A stretch of 64,000 nt of DNA from Streptomyces liliifuscus (lineage in GTDB: Bacteria; Actinomycetota; Actinomycetes; Streptomycetales; Streptomycetaceae): the NCBI RefSeq assembly GCF_016598615.1, contig NZ_CP066831.1, forward strand, positions 10,540,001 to 10,604,000, given 5' to 3'. The position numbers and the translations under genes were made by a program. The notes beneath the pieces are model-generated. The model did not search any database. It worked only from the letters and a program-made list of their open reading frames with translations, and was not told the origin of the DNA. Position 1 is the stretch's first letter. Every line of letters begins with the position of its first letter. Of this stretch, positions 30,370-39,006 are shown piece by piece.

Positions 30370-31236
30370 TCAGACCGCGGTCCGTTCCACGGGGATCCAC
30401 AGCTCCGCGTCCGCGTGCTTGGCATCCTGCGAAAGCCGGGTCCGCAGGATCTCGGGCCCCGGTCGGCTCTGGTACGGATTGGACGGGAACCACTGGGTGA
30501 ACACGTCCCGCCACAGGTACTGGAGTGCCTGCGGGAACGGCCCGGAGTTCTCGAAGACGGCCCATGTCCCCGCCCGGACGGTGAGCGCGTCCATGTCCTC
30601 GGGCACGGCGGCGTGGGTCACCACGCCGTGGTAGTAGTCGAGTTCGGTTCCCTCGGCGCGGCTCTCGTCCAGATTGTCGCTCACCGAGATGATCCCCTCC
30701 GGCTGTTGATCGGACAGCTGCTCGATGCGCTGGATCGTCTCCTGGCCGAGGCCCCGGATGAAGGCGACGATCGCCGGGTTCATCCCCTCGTGCACCAGGG
30801 GGACGCGCGCCTTCCTGCCCACCACCCGGAACTCCTCCTTCTCCACGACCCTGTACCGCATGCTGCTACTCCCTTCGACGACGAGGCGGAAGGACATCCG
30901 GGGCTGGGACTGCAGGCTCGCACCGACCCGCCTGGCCTCGCCGGGACCGACGCCGTGCATCGTGCGGAACGCACGCGCGAACGCCTCCCCCGAGGCGTAG
31001 CCGTAGCGCACCGCGATCTCCAGCAGTGTCCGTTCGGCGGCCAGCACCTCGGCACCCGCGATGGTCAGGCGTCTGCGCCGGATGTACTCCGACAGCGGAA
31101 TCCCCGCCAGCGCCGAGAACAGCCGCCGGAAGTGGTACTCCGACGTCACCGCGATCCGCGCCAGTTCGGACACCTCGATGCGCTGATCGAGGTGGCACTC
31201 GATGTGCTCCATGGCCTGGTTGAGCCGCTCCAGCAC
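30370..31236 (-). CDS. AraC-family regulator with GyrI-like effector domain
   Basis: A 288-residue regulator. Residues 1-105 hold two AraC helix-turn-helix motifs (ISELARIAVTSEYHFRRLFS-like, then TLLEIAVRYGYASGEAFARA). Residues 125-288 form a GyrI-like/Rob-type effector-binding domain (YRVVEKEEFRVVGRKARVPL, WAVFENSGPFPQALQYLWRD, WIPVERT). Such proteins bind hydrophobic small molecules and activate efflux or detoxification genes. GTG 31236 has AAGGAGACC upstream. Targets are not obvious; the AhpD-like gene upstream on the same strand is a possibility. Confidence 0.92.
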   Translation of the reverse strand: MLERLNQAMEHIECHLDQRIEVSELARIAVTSEYHFRRLFSALAGIPLSEYIRRRRLTIAGAEVLAAERTLLEIAVRYGYASGEAFARAFRTMHGVGPGEARRVGASLQSQPRMSFRLVVEGSSSMRYRVVEKEEFRVVGRKARVPLVHEGMNPAIVAFIRGLGQETIQRIEQLSDQQPEGIISVSDNLDESRAEGTELDYYHGVVTHAAVPEDMDALTVRAGTWAVFENSGPFPQALQYLWRDVFTQWFPSNPYQSRPGPEILRTRLSQDAKHADAELWIPVERTAV

Positions 31237-31390
31237 CCCGGTCTCCTTCCCTTTCGATCACCAACGTAGGAAGAACCCGCCCTGCCGGACCCGACATCCT
31301 GTGCCCGGTTCGGTCGGGCACGACGGGACTTCGTTCGCCGGGGCCGATCCAGGACGACGCCATCGAAGCCCCTGCTCAAGCGCTCACCCG

Positions 31391-31882
31391 TCACCCCTGA
31401 GGGAGCCCCCGCACCGGATGCTTGCTCATGATCGAGACGCGGTTGAAGGCGTTGATGGTGAGGGCGATCCAGATCACGGCGGATATCTCGTCCTCGGTCA
31501 GGATCTGGCGGGCGTCCTCGTAAGCGGCCTCCCGGGCGGTCGCGTTCGCGATGTCGGTGGTCGCTTCCGCCAGGGCGAGCGCGGCCCGCTCCCGTGGCGC
31601 GAACAGTTCCGTGTCACGCCAAGCGGGCAGTACGCCCAGACGTCGTGTGGTCTCGCCGGCACGCAGAGCGGCCTTGGTGTGCACATCGAGGCAGTAGGCA
31701 CAGCCGTTGATCTGGGACACGCGGAGGTTGATCAGCTCCACGAGGATGCGGTCGAGACCCGCGTCGGCGGCGGTCGCACGGACGGCTTCGGAGGCCTGGA
31801 CCAGCGCGTGGTAGGCCTTGGGGCTCTGCTTGTCGATGAAGACCCGCCGCCTGCCCGCGGTGCCCGTCGTCGTGTCGCTCAA
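31391..31882 (-). CDS. Carboxymuconolactone decarboxylase/AhpD-family protein
   Basis: A 163-residue helical protein. The CxxC of the AhpD fold appears in INGCAYCLDVHTKAALRAGE near residue 60, with a conserved His two residues after the second Cys block. It is an antioxidant-type peroxidase component or a related enzyme. A divergent rhamnosidase gene lies upstream and a palindrome at 31991-32006 is in the shared region. It is a second CMD-fold gene in the window and its own sequence differs from the ECF41 partner. Confidence 0.9.
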   Translation of the reverse strand: MSDTTTGTAGRRRVFIDKQSPKAYHALVQASEAVRATAADAGLDRILVELINLRVSQINGCAYCLDVHTKAALRAGETTRRLGVLPAWRDTELFAPRERAALALAEATTDIANATAREAAYEDARQILTEDEISAVIWIALTINAFNRVSIMSKHPVRGLPQG

Positions 31883-31990
31883 GCTGAACTCCTTCGGCGG
31901 GCCGTCCCAGGCCCTGATCGTTGCGTCGCGTCCGTCGCGTACCTGTCGAGATCATCGTGCCAGGCCCCATGAGACGCCCACCTTCCGGGA

Positions 31991-32006
31991 ATTGAAACCG
32001 TTCAAT
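31991..32006. promoter_or_regulatory. Palindrome ATTGAA-ACCG-TTCAAT
   Basis: Perfect six-base arms ATTGAA/TTCAAT surround ACCG. The site is 109 bases ahead of the AhpD-like gene and 164 bases ahead of the rhamnosidase gene. It resembles the A/T-rich half-sites of LacI-type operators. Confidence 0.45.
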
Positions 32007-32134
32007 CCACTCGCGTCGTGGCTGCAACGAGCCCGGTCGAAGTCGCACCCTCATCCGACTGTCCGTCAAGAAATCCCTGCACACTCATTGACCCTTGTCT
32101 CGCACGCCTCTACGTTCACCTACGTCCAACGCCG

Positions 32135-32146
32135 TGAATCGATTCA
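32135..32146. promoter_or_regulatory. LacI-type operator candidate TGAATCGATTCA
   Basis: A perfect 12-base palindrome with a central CG dinucleotide, the normal form of LacI-family operators. It is located 24 bases before the start of the alpha-rhamnosidase gene, where a repressor would block transcription. Confidence 0.6.
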
Positions 32147-32169
32147 TCATTCTGCGTTAGGGGCCCGTA

Positions 32170-35100
32170 GTGATAAGTAGGAGGAACATCCTGGCGAGCG
32201 CGGCGGCCACGGTGGCAGGTGTGGCCGCCGGAGCAGGGCCGGCCGTCGCCGCACCGGCGTCCGCATCCGCTCAGGCGTCCGCGCAACGCGGCGCCCTGCG
32301 CGTCACCGCGCCGACCGTCGAGTACGTTCAGCACCCTCTGGGCCTCGACGTACAACACCCGCGCCTGAGCTGGCCGATGGCCTCGGACAAGCCGGGCTCG
32401 CGCCAGAGCGCCTATCAGGTCCGCGTCGCCTCCAGCGAGTCGCGTCTGTCCCGCCCGGACGTCTGGGACAGCGGGAAGGTCGTCTCCGACGATTCGTCCC
32501 TCGTTCCGTACGCCGGACCTCAACTCAAGCCGCGGACACGCTACTTCTGGTCCGTGCGGGTCTGGGACGGCGACGGCGAGGCGTCCGGCTGGAGCGCGCC
32601 TTCGTGGTGGGAGACGGGCCTCATGGGCGCTGCGCAGTGGTCCGCGAACTGGATCTCCGCTCCCGCCGCCCTTACGGACGCGCCGTCCCTCGAAGGCTGT
32701 GACTGGATCTGGTTCCCCGAGGGCGAACCGGCCAACAGCGCCCCGGCGGCCACCCGTTGGTTCCGCCGCACCTTCGACCTTCCGGACGGAGTCACGGCGG
32801 CGACCCTGGCCATCAGCGTCGACAACGTGTACGCCGTCTCCGTGAACGGCGCCGAGGTGGCCCGTACCGACCTGGCGACGGACCACGATGGCTGGCGCCG
32901 CCCGGCCGTCGTCGACGTCCTCGCCCAGGTGCGCTCCGGCAGCAACGTCCTCGCGGTCTCGGCGACCAACGCGAGCGTGGGCCCCGCCGGTCTGGTCGCC
33001 GTCCTGACCGTCCAGACGCCCGCCGGCGAGCAGAGGATCGTCACCGACACCGCCTGGAAGTCGACGGACAAGGAGCCCGCCGACGGCTGGCGCGGCGCCG
33101 GTTTCGACGACAGCGGCTGGCCGGCGGCGAAGAAGGCAGCCGCGTGGGGAGCCGGGCCGTGGGGCAGGGTCGTCCCGGTCGTGTACGCCGCCAACCAGCT
33201 GCGGCACGAGTTCCGGCTGCCGCGAAAGAAGGTGTCACGCGCACGCCTGTACGCCACGGCCCTCGGCCTGTACGAGGCGCACCTCAACGGCCGCCGCGTG
33301 GGCCGCGACGAGCTCGCCCCCGGCTGGACCGACTACCGCGAACGCGTCCAGTACCAGACGTACGACGTCACCAAGCTCGTACGGCCCGGTGGCAACGCGA
33401 TCGGCGCTTATGTGGCGCCGGGCTGGTACGCGGGCAACGTCGGCATGTTCGGACCCCACCAGTACGGTGAACGCCCTGCGCTGCTCGCGCAGTTGGAGGT
33501 CGAGTACGCCGACGGCACGAGCGAGCGCATCACGTCCGGCACCCAGTGGCGGGCCGCCTCGGGGCCGATCGTCGCCGCCGACCTGCTGGGCGGCGAGACC
33601 TACGACGCGCGCAAGGAGACCGCCGGCTGGACCGCACCCGGCTTCGACGACCGGACGTGGCTCGCTGTCCGCGCCGCGGGTGAGGCCGCTCCCGACCTGA
33701 TCGTCGCCCAGGTGGACGGCGCGGTCCGCGTGACCAGGGAACTTCCGGTCAAGAAGGTGACCGAACCCAAGCCGGGAGTCTTCGTCTTCGACCTGGGCCA
33801 GAACATGGTCGGCTCGGTCCGGCTGCGCGTCGCGGGCCCTGCGGGAACGGCCGTGCGGCTGAGACACGCCGAGGTCCTCAACCCGGACGGCACCCTCTAC
33901 ACCGCGAACCTGCGCACCGCCGCGGCGACCGACACGTACATCCTGAAGGGCCGTGGCGAGGAGACGTACGAGCCGCGCTTCACGTTCCACGGGTTCCGTT
34001 ACGTCGAGGTGACCGGGTTCCCGGGGACTCCCTCGGCGAAGGCCATGACCGGCCGCGTCATGCACACGGCCGCGCCCTTCACCTTCGAGTTCGAGACGAA
34101 CGTCCCGATGCTCAACAAGCTGCACAGCAACATCACTTGGGGGCAGCGCGGCAACTTCCTCTCCATCCCGACCGACACACCCGCGCGCGACGAACGGCTG
34201 GGATGGACGGGCGACATCAACGTCTTCGCGCCGACGGCCGCGTACACCATGGAATCGGCCCGATTCCTCACCAAGTGGCTCGTGGACCTGCGTGACGCCC
34301 AGACCGCCGATGGTGCCTTCACCGATGTGGCGCCCATGGTCGGGACGGTCGGCAACGGCGTCGCCGGATGGGGTGACGCGGGTGTCACGGTCCCCTGGTC
34401 CCTGTACCAGGCGTACGGCGACCGACAGGTGCTGGAGGACGCCTGGTCGTCCATCCAGGCCTGGTTGAAGTATTTGGAGAAGAACAGCACGGGCCTGCTG
34501 CGGCCGGCCAGCGGGTACGGCGACTGGCTCAACGTCTCAGACGAGACGCCGAAGGACGTCATCGCCACCGCGTACTTCGCGCACAGCGCCGATCTCGCGG
34601 CCCGGACGGCCGAGGAAATCGGCAAGGACCCCGCCCCTTACCGCGACCTCTTCGAACGCATCCGCAAGGCGTTCCAGAACGCCTATGTCACCGCCGACGG
34701 CAGGGTGAAGGGCGACACACAGACCGCGTACGTCCTCGCCCTGTCGATGAACCTGCTGCCGGACGCACAACGGAAAGCGGCGGCCGACCGGCTCGTCGCG
34801 TTGATCGAGGCCAAGGACTGGCACCTGTCGACGGGCTTCCTCGGTACGCCCCGGCTGCTGCCCGTCCTCACCGACTCCGGGCACACCGATGTCGCCTACC
34901 GGCTGCTCCAGCAGCGCTCCTACCCCAGCTGGGGCTACCAGATCGACAAGGGTGCCACCACGATGTGGGAACGCTGGGACTCCATCGAGCCCGACGGCGA
35001 CTTCCAGACACCGGACATGAACTCCTTCAACCACTACGCCTACGGCTCGGTGGGGGAGTGGATGTACACGAACATCGCCGGTATCTCGGCGGGCCGCCCC

Positions 35101-35379
35101 GGCTACCGGGAGATCGTCATCCGTCCCCGTCCGGGCGGTGAAGTCACTTCCGCACGCGCGACGTTCACCTCGGTCCACGGTCCGATCTCCACGCGCTGGG
35201 AGAAGCGGTCCGGCGGCTTCGTCCTGACGTGCACCGTGCCCGCCAACACAACCGCAGAGGTATGGATCCCGGCGGACAGTCCGGACGCGGTCACCCATAC
35301 CCGCGCGACCTTCCTGCGCGAGGAGGACGGCTGCGTGGTGTACCGGGCAGGGTCCGGTACCCACCGCTTCACCACGTAA
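32170..35379 (+). CDS. Secreted alpha-L-rhamnosidase (GH78), Tat-exported
   Basis: A 1069-residue glycoside hydrolase that removes terminal alpha-L-rhamnose from plant or microbial glycans and glycosides. The N-terminus is a Tat signal (SRRNILASAAATVAGVAAG). Beta-rich accessory domains follow, beginning with APTVEYVQHPLGLDVQHPRL, then the (alpha/alpha)6 catalytic part: DTPARDERLGWTGD (about residue 670) holds the acidic catalytic residues, GYGDWL lies near 782 and TTMWERWDS near 932. A C-terminal beta-sandwich closes the protein. GTG 32170 has AGGGG six bases upstream. A convergent ABC transporter operon and an operator-like palindrome upstream link it to the glycan-use locus. Confidence 0.95.
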   Translation: MISRRNILASAAATVAGVAAGAGPAVAAPASASAQASAQRGALRVTAPTVEYVQHPLGLDVQHPRLSWPMASDKPGSRQSAYQVRVASSESRLSRPDVWDSGKVVSDDSSLVPYAGPQLKPRTRYFWSVRVWDGDGEASGWSAPSWWETGLMGAAQWSANWISAPAALTDAPSLEGCDWIWFPEGEPANSAPAATRWFRRTFDLPDGVTAATLAISVDNVYAVSVNGAEVARTDLATDHDGWRRPAVVDVLAQVRSGSNVLAVSATNASVGPAGLVAVLTVQTPAGEQRIVTDTAWKSTDKEPADGWRGAGFDDSGWPAAKKAAAWGAGPWGRVVPVVYAANQLRHEFRLPRKKVSRARLYATALGLYEAHLNGRRVGRDELAPGWTDYRERVQYQTYDVTKLVRPGGNAIGAYVAPGWYAGNVGMFGPHQYGERPALLAQLEVEYADGTSERITSGTQWRAASGPIVAADLLGGETYDARKETAGWTAPGFDDRTWLAVRAAGEAAPDLIVAQVDGAVRVTRELPVKKVTEPKPGVFVFDLGQNMVGSVRLRVAGPAGTAVRLRHAEVLNPDGTLYTANLRTAAATDTYILKGRGEETYEPRFTFHGFRYVEVTGFPGTPSAKAMTGRVMHTAAPFTFEFETNVPMLNKLHSNITWGQRGNFLSIPTDTPARDERLGWTGDINVFAPTAAYTMESARFLTKWLVDLRDAQTADGAFTDVAPMVGTVGNGVAGWGDAGVTVPWSLYQAYGDRQVLEDAWSSIQAWLKYLEKNSTGLLRPASGYGDWLNVSDETPKDVIATAYFAHSADLAARTAEEIGKDPAPYRDLFERIRKAFQNAYVTADGRVKGDTQTAYVLALSMNLLPDAQRKAAADRLVALIEAKDWHLSTGFLGTPRLLPVLTDSGHTDVAYRLLQQRSYPSWGYQIDKGATTMWERWDSIEPDGDFQTPDMNSFNHYAYGSVGEWMYTNIAGISAGRPGYREIVIRPRPGGEVTSARATFTSVHGPISTRWEKRSGGFVLTCTVPANTTAEVWIPADSPDAVTHTRATFLREEDGCVVYRAGSGTHRFTT

Positions 35380-35407
35380 CGCGGCTGCCGGGACGGCTGG
35401 ACACGTC

Positions 35408-35437
35408 GGCGCGGGCTGCCCTGTGGCAGCCCGCGCC
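35408..35437. terminator. Bidirectional hairpin terminator
   Basis: Perfect 13-bp arms (GGCGCGGGCTGCC / GGCAGCCCGCGCC) around CTGT lie between the converging rhamnosidase and yjfF-like genes. Confidence 0.8.
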
Positions 35438-35504
35438 GCACATCGAGGTCGTCGTCAGGATTCACGAAGAGGGCCGCTCCACAAAGACGGCCGCGGTCCC
35501 GCGG

Positions 35505-36536
35505 TCACAGGACCCGTCGTCTGCGCCCGAGCCAGGTCTGGGCCACCACCACGACGGCGAGGAAGGCGCCGCTGACGACCTGCTGGTAGGCGGAGTCGAG
35601 TGAGCCGATCTGGTTGATGACGTTCTGGATCACCTTCAGCAGGAGCACCCCGACGATCGAACCGCTGACGAAGCCGAAACCGCCGGACAGCAGGGTGCCG
35701 CCGATGACGACCGCCGCGATGGCCTCCAGCTCCATGCCCGTGCCGAGAATCGTCACGCCCGACAGCAGCCAGGCCGCGTTGAGAGCGCCCGCGAGGCCGG
35801 CGCACAGACCCGAAACGACGTACACCGCGATCTTCGTACGCGCCACGGGGGCACCCATCAGGGCCGCCGCGTCCTCGTTGCCCCCGACCGCGTACACGTA
35901 CTGGCCGAATCTGGTCCGTCGCAGTACGACGGCTCCCAGTACGAACAGGGCCACCGTGATCCACACGGGCACGCCGATCGCGAGCAGGGAGCCCTGGCCG
36001 AGTGTCGCGAAGAACGAGTCCTTGTCGACGAGATAGGTCCGCGAGCCCTCGTCGGTGATCGCCAGCAGGATGCCGCGCGCGCCGAGCATGGCGGCGAGGG
36101 TGACGATGAACGGGGCCAGACCGGACCGGGCGATGAGCAGTCCGTTGACCAGGCCGATCAGCCCGCACACCGCGAGGGGGAGCAGCAGGGCCACCGCCGA
36201 GCCGTACTGCGAGCCCCAAGCGGCCACCACCCCGCCGAGGGCGAAGAGCGAGCCGACCGACAGGTCGATCCCGCCGGTGACGATCACGAAGGTCATGCCG
36301 AGCGCGACCACGGCGAGGAAGGCCGAGGACAGCGCCATGTTCTCGAGGTTGTCGCCGGTCAGGAACGTGTCGAAGCTCAGCGACGCCACGACCATGGCCA
36401 CCAGGAGGGTGACCAGGGCCCCGTGCTGCTGGGCGAGGGCGCTGAACCGGTCGGCGCGGCCCGGTCCCCGTTCCTCGTCGGTGATCTGCTGGACGGCGTC
36501 GGGCTGCATGTCGGCTTCCGTGGTCTCGGTCGTCAT
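35505..36536 (-). CDS. yjfF: Sugar ABC transporter permease (YjfF-like)
   Basis: A 343-residue permease of the CUT2 family that imports monosaccharides. About nine membrane segments are visible; the conserved GMTFVIVTGGIDLSVGSLFA and the later AAVVIGGTLLSGGFGFVSGS are the family hallmarks. In the Ytf system two permeases (YtfT and YjfF) form the channel. ATG 36536 overlaps the ytfT-like stop by four bases. The gene closes an operon of binding protein, ATPase and two permeases. Confidence 0.88.
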   Translation of the reverse strand: MTTETTEADMQPDAVQQITDEERGPGRADRFSALAQQHGALVTLLVAMVVASLSFDTFLTGDNLENMALSSAFLAVVALGMTFVIVTGGIDLSVGSLFALGGVVAAWGSQYGSAVALLLPLAVCGLIGLVNGLLIARSGLAPFIVTLAAMLGARGILLAITDEGSRTYLVDKDSFFATLGQGSLLAIGVPVWITVALFVLGAVVLRRTRFGQYVYAVGGNEDAAALMGAPVARTKIAVYVVSGLCAGLAGALNAAWLLSGVTILGTGMELEAIAAVVIGGTLLSGGFGFVSGSIVGVLLLKVIQNVINQIGSLDSAYQQVVSGAFLAVVVVAQTWLGRRRRVL

Positions 36537-37495
36537 CGCTTCCCCCGTTCGCGCGCCGCGTAGACGGCACCGACGATCACCACGGCCTGGGCCATCTGCG
36601 TCCACGACGGCGGCAGGTCATGCTTGACGAGCGTGGTGGTCAGCAGCTGGATGAGGACGGCACCGGCGACCGTGCCCCCGATACGGACCCGACCGCCGGA
36701 CAGGGGAGTGCCGCCGACCACCACGGCGGTGATCGCCGACAGTTCCATCAGCGTGCCCAGCGAGGTCGGGTCACTGGCCGTCAGCCGGGCGGTGGCGAGG
36801 ACGCCCGCCACGGCAGCCAGGGCGCCGGAGCAGGCGTACACCACGATGAGCACCCGGCGGACGGGCAGGCCGGCGAGGCGGGCCGCCGGCCGGCTGTCGC
36901 CGATGGCGAGCAGTTGTCGCCCGAAGGTGGTGCGGCGCACCACGAAGGCCACCAACAGGGCCAGGCCGACGGCGATGAGGACGAGATACGGCACGCCCAG
37001 CACGTCACCGGAGCCGAGTGCCGTCATGCCCGGATCGCGTACGTCCTTGAGCTGGGGGAGCAGAACCAGTGCGAGGCCGCGACCGGCGACCATGAGGGCG
37101 AGCGTGGCGACGATGGGCTGAACGCCCAGGTGGGCGACCAGTGTTCCGTTCGCGAGCCCGATCAGGATGCCGCCCGCCACCGCCACGAGCACGGCGGCCC
37201 ACGGCCCGTAGCCGAGATAGAGGGACAGTAGCGAGGTGGACAGGGCCATCACGGAGCCCACCGACAGGTCGACGCCCTCGGTGCCGATCGCCAGCGCCAT
37301 GCCCAGCGCGACGATGAGCACGGGGGCGACCTGGACGGCCTGGGTGCGGAAGTTCTCCGCGGAGACGAAGTGATCGGTGAAGGCGAAGTTGAAGACCAGG
37401 AGTGCGGCGACGCCCGCGTAGACGCCGTACTCCTGGAGCAGGCGCAGCAGCCGGTCGCGGTCCACCCGGCCCTGCGCGAGGGTGAGTTCAGTCAT
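36533..37495 (-). CDS. ytfT: Sugar ABC transporter permease (YtfT-like)
   Basis: A 320-residue CUT2 permease. It carries the family motif ALGMALAIGTEGVDLSVGSV near residue 65 and AVVVGGTPLSGGRVRIGGTV near 260. It is paired with the next permease, with which it shares a four-base overlap, and overlaps the upstream ATPase gene as well. In E. coli the YtfQRT-YjfF system takes up galactofuranose; the exact sugar here is not known. Confidence 0.88.
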   Translation of the reverse strand: MTELTLAQGRVDRDRLLRLLQEYGVYAGVAALLVFNFAFTDHFVSAENFRTQAVQVAPVLIVALGMALAIGTEGVDLSVGSVMALSTSLLSLYLGYGPWAAVLVAVAGGILIGLANGTLVAHLGVQPIVATLALMVAGRGLALVLLPQLKDVRDPGMTALGSGDVLGVPYLVLIAVGLALLVAFVVRRTTFGRQLLAIGDSRPAARLAGLPVRRVLIVVYACSGALAAVAGVLATARLTASDPTSLGTLMELSAITAVVVGGTPLSGGRVRIGGTVAGAVLIQLLTTTLVKHDLPPSWTQMAQAVVIVGAVYAARERGKR

Positions 37496-39005
37496 GGTGG
37501 CTCCCGACGGGTTCGGCCGCGATGGCCCGCATCAGCGCGTCCTCGGTGACGGCGTCGCCGGTCAACTCGTCCACCACCGCCCCGTCCTTGAGTACGACGA
37601 TCCGGTCGCTGCCCTCGATCAGCTCCTCGGTGTCGGAGGAGATCAGCAGCACGGCCAGTCCGTCGTCGGCGAGTTCGTCGATGAGTGCCTGTACCTCCGC
37701 CTTGGCGCCGACGTCGATGCCGCGGGTCGGCTCGTCCAGCAGCAGCACTTTCGGGTGCAGCGCGAGCCAGCGGGCCAGCAGCACCTTCTGCTGGTTGCCG
37801 CCGGAGAGCTCGCCCACCTTCTGGTGCGGGCCCGCGGACTTGATGCGCAGCCGCTGTACGAAGGTGTCGACGATCCGGTCGATACGGGCGTCGTCCACCA
37901 GGCCGAACCGCGAGAGGGAGGGCAGGGCCGCGAGCGCGATGTTCTCGCGCACCGAGAGACCGGGGACGATTCCCTCGGCCTTGCGGTCCTCCGGCAGCAG
38001 GCTGATGCCGGCGCGGATCGCGGCCGGTGTCGAACCGGTGCGCACGGCGGCGCCGCCGACCGAGACCCGGCCCGAGTCGGTCGCCAGCGCTCCGGCGACG
38101 GCCCTGGCCGTCTCGCTGCGGCCCGAGCCGAGCAGCCCGCCCAAGCCCACCACCTCGCCCGGGCGGATGGACAGCGACACGTCACGTAACTGATGACGGA
38201 CCGTCAATCCCTCGGCATGCAGCATGGGTTCGGCCGACGCGTGGTGGGATCCGGTGAACTTGGTCAGGCCCTCGCTGCGCACCTCGCCGATCTCCCGGCC
38301 CAGCATGAGCGAGACCAGACGCAGCCGGTCGAGGTCGGCGAGGCGGCCGCTGTGCACCACACGGCCGTCACGCAGCACGGTGACCGTGTCGCAGATCTCG
38401 TACAGCTCGTCCATGCGGTGGCTGACGTAGACCACGGCGATGCCGCGCTCGCGCAGCATGCGGATCACGTCGAACAGGGTGCGCACCTCACGTGGTTCGA
38501 GCGAGGAGGTGGGCTCGTCCATGATCACCACACGGGCGTCGACGGCGACGGCACGGGCGAGGGCCACCATCTGCTGGGCCCCGACGCCGAGTTCGCGCAG
38601 CGGGCGCCGCACATCGACGCGGATGCCCAGGCCGCGCAGCGCCTCGTCCGCCTCCCGGTGCATGCGCCGGAAGTCGATCAGTCCGAGCCGGCCGCGGGGT
38701 TCGCGGCCGAGGAGGAGATTGCGGGCCACGCTCATCAGCGGGACGAGGTTGACCTCCTGGTAGATGGTCGAGATGCCGGCCTGCTGGGCCTGCAGGGGTG
38801 TGGTGAAGCGGACCGGCGTGCCGTCGTGGACGACCTCGCCCGCGTCCGGCCGGTAGACGCCGGTGAGTACTTTGATCAGGGTCGACTTGCCCGCGCCGTT
38901 CTCGCCGACGAGGGCGTGGACCTCCCCGGCGCGGGCGGTGAAGTCCACGTCGGACAGCGCCTTCACGCCGGGGAAGACCTTGGACACGCCGGTGACAGCG
39001 AGCAT
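37488..39005 (-). CDS. ytfR: Sugar ABC transporter ATP-binding protein, double domain (YtfR-like)
   Basis: A 505-residue ATPase with two ABC modules, the CUT2 pattern. The first module has Walker A GENGAGKSTL and signature LGVGAQQMVALARA with Walker B VVIMDEPTSSLE. The second has a degenerate Walker A (GLLGSGRSETARA) but a complete signature LSGGNQQKVLLARW and LLLDEPTRGIDVGAKAEV. This asymmetry is normal for RbsA/MglA/YtfR-type proteins. It overlaps the permease and lies one base after the binding-protein stop, so the whole operon is translationally tight. Confidence 0.93.
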   Translation of the reverse strand: MLAVTGVSKVFPGVKALSDVDFTARAGEVHALVGENGAGKSTLIKVLTGVYRPDAGEVVHDGTPVRFTTPLQAQQAGISTIYQEVNLVPLMSVARNLLLGREPRGRLGLIDFRRMHREADEALRGLGIRVDVRRPLRELGVGAQQMVALARAVAVDARVVIMDEPTSSLEPREVRTLFDVIRMLRERGIAVVYVSHRMDELYEICDTVTVLRDGRVVHSGRLADLDRLRLVSLMLGREIGEVRSEGLTKFTGSHHASAEPMLHAEGLTVRHQLRDVSLSIRPGEVVGLGGLLGSGRSETARAVAGALATDSGRVSVGGAAVRTGSTPAAIRAGISLLPEDRKAEGIVPGLSVRENIALAALPSLSRFGLVDDARIDRIVDTFVQRLRIKSAGPHQKVGELSGGNQQKVLLARWLALHPKVLLLDEPTRGIDVGAKAEVQALIDELADDGLAVLLISSDTEELIEGSDRIVVLKDGAVVDELTGDAVTEDALMRAIAAEPVGSHHD

Positions 39006-39006
39006 C

